Origin: Microvelia longipes
Taxonomy: Eukaryota; Arthropoda; Insecta; Hemiptera; Veliidae
Reading direction: 5' to 3'
Length of the DNA: 64,000 bases
NCBI GenBank assembly: GCA_018340805.1
Contig: JACMZG010001870.1
Location: 46,679,809 to 46,743,808 of the forward strand
Below are positions 60,109-64,000 of the stretch, piece by piece; within the stretch, counting starts at the first letter, position 1, and each line of letters starts with the position of its first letter. The notes beneath the pieces are model-generated. The model was not told where the DNA came from. It saw only the letters and a program-made list of their open reading frames with translations, and did no database searches. The position numbers and the translations under genes were made by a program.

Positions 60109-60886
60109 CAGAAACTATAGATACTTAAACAGTAAGACTGTCGACTCAATGGTGGGAAAATTTATATTCCGATCGACGCTAGCGCCACGACAGACCTACT
60201 TTTCAACTGTGTAGGCGTGGCTTAATTTTCCGCCTTTTGCCTACATGTCATTTGAAATTTACTTTTTATTCTTTCTATTCATACTTCTAACTGGCCAAAT
60301 CGCTTTAAGCGGTCTTCGTCGTCATTAAACTTCCACAGAACCCTTCTCATAGCAAATTAGTTTACATTTTATTCAATTTATTTAATCGATTTAATCAGGC
60401 GAACATTATTAGCTAAATTATCCACGTGCTAGAAGATAGATTTTGGCATTTAATGCAGCCTAAAACAACGTGAAGACGCCCACATGTGATTACCTAGATT
60501 ATATCGATTAATTTATTTATTAATTCAATGAAATGTAAACTTACCAGCTATCAGTAGGATTATGTTGAAGTTTGAAAACTTTTTTTTACGATTAGTTTCT
60601 GAATTTCTGTAATACAGAACATGACAATGCCGAACCATTTTTATTAGATTAAAATAATAAGGAAGGAAAAGAAAAAATAATTTTATTATTACAATAAATG
60701 CAGCTGTCATAACCAATAGATGCCATGGTTTGCATAAATTTAAAGTATAAAAATATACTTGGTAATTTTGGAAAGCTGTCGGAGTTAGTTCATGAGTAGT
60801 CCACACAGGTACGCCGCAGCGCTGATTTCTAGCAGCTAGCGATAATCGAATCCAAACTTTTTCCCATTTAATTTACCCCCCCCCCC
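60109..60886. mobile_element. 769-bp element, copy 2
   Basis: It starts CAGAAACTATAGATACTTAA and ends TTACCCCCCCCCCC, matching 25959-26727 over its length with many substitutions and indels. The C-run at the end is longer (11). No target duplication is clear, consistent with an older insertion. Confidence 0.8.
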
Positions 60887-61011
60887 GCTTTAGAGTGAAA
60901 ACACTAATAGCCCCAAAAGATGAAAAAGTAAATGTCTACTATTATTTAAATATTGTAATCAGGAGATGGTAAAAGAATTATGACATTGCATGTACGGAGG
61001 CATTTTACCAC

Positions 61012-61052
61012 CTTGTCACTTAGAGGGAGTATATGTCCCTCTAAGTGACAAG
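61012..61052. other. Perfect 16-bp hairpin
   Basis: CTTGTCACTTAGAGGG (61012-61027), a nine-base loop AGTATATGT, and the exact complement CCCTCTAAGTGACAAG (61037-61052). It lies 17 bp before the TIR element and is not part of its other copy. Confidence 0.9.
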
Positions 61053-61068
61053 TGTAAACTCTTTATTG

Positions 61069-61899
61069 AAGGATTCGCGATTCAAAGAGATAGTTGTAAA
61101 GTTGGCAATACCAATGGCGGGAAAACGAAAGGGTGATCAAAAATGTTTTTATCATAGGATTGGCATGGGAGCCGATAAAAATTCTTCTTTTATTTATTTA
61201 TTGTTTGTTAATTTTTGATAAATGTGATGAAAATTATTAGAACGACCATCGGTGCTAAAAAAATTGCAAATATTTCATAGATAAATATTTCGATAATTCT
61301 AGGATTATAAATATAGAATCAGGCTCTTATCGCTACAGACTTTGATTCGTCCAATTTAACCCAGAAATAATGAAACCTAAACGGATAATTTAAACAAACA
61401 TTTTACAAAAAGTGAATTGATTGAGTTATTAATTATTTTAGTGCGTAAATAAAATTGATTAATAAATTAAAACATTATAACAGTAAAAATCGGCTTCTTA
61501 TCAGTTAATTTAAATACCTGTAACAACTAATTTAAACAATTTAATGCAATTAAATGGTAATTTTGGGTGTTTGTGCAAACTAAAATTATTTAAAAGTAAC
61601 ATCAATTAACAATAAATAAAATAAAACACTATATTATGATCTTCATCTTCTTATCACTCAATTTAAATACTCGTGACAACCCATTAAAACACTATTTTTC
61701 AGTGAAATTGTGATTCTACTTAGTTCATACGCACTAAAATTAGTTAAATTGAAGCACTTTGATAAAAAATTTAAAGAAATAATCGTCACAAATAAGAAAA
61801 CCGAAAATCCCCATAAAGACTTTAACAACGATCACCCTTTCGTTATCAATTTCTTATCAGCGACGGTGGCGCTGCTACGGACTTTGAATCGCGAATACT
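61069..61899 (+). mobile_element. 860-bp TIR element, copy 2
   Basis: TIRs TTCGCGATTCAAAG (61071) and its complement (ending about 61898) are intact. The interior aligns with 17048-17910 through GGCGGGAAAACGAAAGGGTG, GAATCAGGCTCTTATC and CAGCGACGGTGGCGCTGCTA. Flanks show no matching duplication. Confidence 0.8.
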
Positions 61900-61904
61900 T
61901 AATA

Positions 61905-62108
61905 AGGTGGTGAAAAACCTCGAAGCAATAGTTTTGTTCCAGAGCAGCGAGTTTCAGTTAATACTTGGATGGATCTTTAAGCATTGCTGACTAATACCAT
62001 AAATCACCTTACTATTATTATGGTGCCTGAGTTTCTTTGCTTATTGTTATGTACTTAGTAAACCTTAGTTATAGTTGCTAAGGTCACTGTCATATTTATG
62101 CCAATGAC
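61905..62108. other. No feature recognised
   Basis: Short interval, nothing supported. Confidence 0.35.
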
Positions 62109-62111
62109 ATT

Positions 62112-63213
62112 AAGGCCCGTATTCAAGACGTTTTCCACATTTTCCTAACATTCTCCTAACACCTAACTTTTTCCTAACATTTTCCTAACTCCTAACATTC
62201 TCCTAACACTCACCTTAGGTTTAGGTAAGGGAAATGTTTTTAAGCCACGAAATTTAAATGATCGTCCCCGTGTTATAAAAGCCATTTAGAGGCTTCGCAT
62301 GATTTTTTTTTTTTTAGTAAGAACTTAGGTAGTTAAGTCAAAAAGTGATACCATTGTAAATAACGTAATATATCGCAAAATATCAATGTTATTAACTTAT
62401 TACCTGGATTTACGACACACTTTGTCGTATTTATAACTATCTACATAAATTTACATAATACTGTTAATCCACTTACCTTACTATTAGGAGTTTACCCTGA
62501 AATTCTTTTAACACAATCAGATTTTTATTTTCTATGGTCTGTTTGTGGCGGGCTATCGATTCAAAGAGGAAATTCAGTTGGTCCGGTGTGAATAATTCAG
62601 CCATTATTACCCAAAAAATTTTACACAACCAAAAATGAATTTGATGACAAAATACGAAAAACAAAATTGTGTAAATGATTTAGCAAAATGAAAACAGTGT
62701 TGCACTGATTAACAGGTCTTCATTTAGACACCTTTGGATTCGTTACAACCTGGTCCACGTTCAACTTGAAACGCTTGATACTGCTTTATTTATGAAAGCT
62801 GTTACAATAATTGAACATTGTATTTGTATTAACTCTACTGTTTTACTGAAAACATATGTAAATAAAGTTTCTAATATATTTAAACATTCGCCAAAGCAAG
62901 GCCGCATTGTTTGTTTATGACAAAGTGTGTCGTAAATCCAGGTAATAAGTTAATAACATTGATATTTGCGATATATTACGTTACTTACATTGGTATCACT
63001 TTTTGACATATCTACCTTAGGTCTTACTAAATAAAATCATGCGAAGCCTCTAAAAGACTTTTAAAACACGATAGGAGAACGTTAGGAAAATGTTAGGAGA
63101 ATGTTAGGAGTTAGGAAAATGTTAGGAAAAGTTAGGAAAATTAGGAAAAAGTTAGGAGAAGTTAGAAAATGTTAGGAAAATGTTAGGAAACGTCTTTGAA
63201 TACGGGCCTTAAT
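62112..63213. mobile_element. TIR element with telomere-like subterminal arrays
   Basis: GGCCCGTATTCAAGACG (62114) and CGTCTTTGAATACGGGCC (ending about 63208) form the TIRs, with TTAA on both sides. Inside each TIR lies an array of TTTTCCTAACA-type units (left, 62130-62230) or its mirror GTTAGGAAAAT (right, 63065-63190). The next 60-130 bp (GGCTTCGCATGATTTTATTT, GACAAAGTGTGTCGTAAATCC) are also inverted copies. The interior holds a relic Myb/SANT-like exon. The TIR sequence and that exon suggest PIF/Harbinger, while TTAA duplication would also fit piggyBac or Kolobok. Confidence 0.85.
62477..62604 (-). pseudogene. Relic Myb/SANT-like first exon of a DNA transposon
   Basis: From an ATG at 62604 the frame reads MAELFTPDQLNFLFESIARH then KQTIENK. 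This resembles the first helix of the Myb/SANT-like DNA-binding protein carried by PIF/Harbinger elements (pattern FT..QL..L...V..HK..IENK). It ends at an exact donor-like AAG|GTAAGT (GT at 62476-62475). Later exons and the transposase are absent, so the product is at most a truncated DNA-binding domain. The identification comes from pattern memory, not a search. Confidence 0.5.
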
Positions 63214-63214
63214 C

Positions 63215-63775
63215 TTATTCTAGGTGATAGACAGTAACATAGATATGAGAGAGTATATTATATAGATGGGTCTCTTGAGCTCGAAAATAATTCTAGTGCA
63301 CTGCTAGCGCGTTCTAGCGGTGTGCCCCTCATATTACACTTTTTAAAATGTTCCCACTCTTTTTTAAACTGTTAATTTTATTGCTTTGATTTTAAAATTA
63401 AAGTATTAGTTATTTTTGAATTTAATTTTATTAAAGCTAAAAGCAAAGTTTATAAAATTATGATATTTATAAAAAAATTTACGAAAAAAAAATAAAAATA
63501 ATGCATAACAAAGAGTCAAAATACTTATTGATAGTTGTAATTTATACTTAATAATTCACAGGACAAATTTTAATACTAGGTATAACAGCTCTCTTAATTT
63601 TTCCATTTGGTTGGATGTAGTCATCATATTTCAATTGTTTCTTATAAAACAGTTTTATACTTGTATACATCTGCAGGCTTCATATTTAACAGACGTACAA
63701 TGCCAATGAATTCCGTCAATTTTTTAATCCTATTTAGTGAATCTTTCACTGAATGTAGAAACCTGATAATTTAAG
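63215..63775. other. No feature recognised
   Basis: AT-rich; nothing supported. Confidence 0.4.
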
Positions 63776-63776
63776 A

Positions 63777-63782
63777 ATATAT

Positions 63783-63870
<88 letters not shown>

Positions 63871-63882
63871 TATATATATATT
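63777..63882. repeat. (AT)n microsatellite
   Basis: AT array with a few ATT slips. The last 118 bases of the window after it show no feature. Confidence 0.95.
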
Positions 63883-64000
63883 TATTATTCACATGATCAG
63901 TTGAAAATGTAATTATTTGGAAAAAAACAAAACTGAACATCTTATTAAGATTAGAAGCATTATTGTTTTTATCTCGTATTGCATTATGTAAATAAATAAA

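Noticed and set aside
62130..63190. Interstitial telomere (TTAGG)n
   Set aside because: Units are 10-13 bp with TTTTCCTAACA spacing rather than pure pentamers, and lie symmetrically inside transposon ends.

Overview
This window is AT-rich eukaryotic DNA made almost entirely of decayed repeats. No host gene with a credible exon structure is visible. The repeat content is long AT microsatellites, minisatellites, foldback and MITE-like DNA transposons, tRNA-derived SINEs, truncated non-LTR retrotransposons and hammerhead-like motifs of the kind reported from Penelope-like retroelements. This mix suggests an animal, probably an arthropod. The species cannot be named from the sequence, and there are no bacterial-style operons, rRNA genes or CRISPR arrays.

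Layout. 1-1200: a 60-bp minisatellite running into CT and AT microsatellites. 1.2-5 kb: copies of the commonest repeat, called family A here (about 0.8-0.9 kb, starting with a TACCGTAGGTATA motif and ending in a GAGCGTAGCGAA tail). 5-10 kb: low-complexity AT-rich DNA with one hammerhead-like motif at 7.5 kb. 10.2-11.6 kb: three inverted-repeat structures in a row. 12.4-16 kb: family A copies, one expanded into a 25-bp minisatellite. 16.2-18 kb: a SINE, an inverted pair of hammerhead-like motifs and an 860-bp TIR element. 19-25.7 kb: two copies of a large foldback element (family FB) whose arms hold 150-bp tandem units and tRNA-like pol III boxes. 25.7-29.6 kb: two palindromic MITEs, one carrying a nested insertion with a clean 9-bp target duplication. 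30.7-33.5 kb: a tandem duplication in which each copy holds a multi-hairpin module. 35.9-41 kb: minisatellites, a second SINE and AT arrays. 41.6-46.6 kb: two further hairpin modules with short acidic mini-ORFs next to them. 47.4-51.9 kb: a third SINE, a relic reverse transcriptase motif, a MITE and family A. 52.4-54.2 kb: the third FB foldback. 56.9-57.9 kb: the only substantial ORF, a 5'-truncated non-LTR reverse transcriptase on the minus strand lying inside a minisatellite. 59.2-63.2 kb: a second copy of the 44-kb hairpin element, second copies of two other elements, and a TIR element carrying a relic Myb/SANT-like exon.

The elements do not form a pathway. They are independent mobile families, mostly non-autonomous. 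Two signals deserve most attention. The first is a set of five hammerhead-like RNA motifs (plus one decayed one) in different repeat contexts. The second is a set of five multi-hairpin modules of three unrelated sequence types that share the same terminal motif, ATAAATAACTAT. All coordinates were read by eye; element boundaries are approximate unless a duplication or palindrome edge fixes them.
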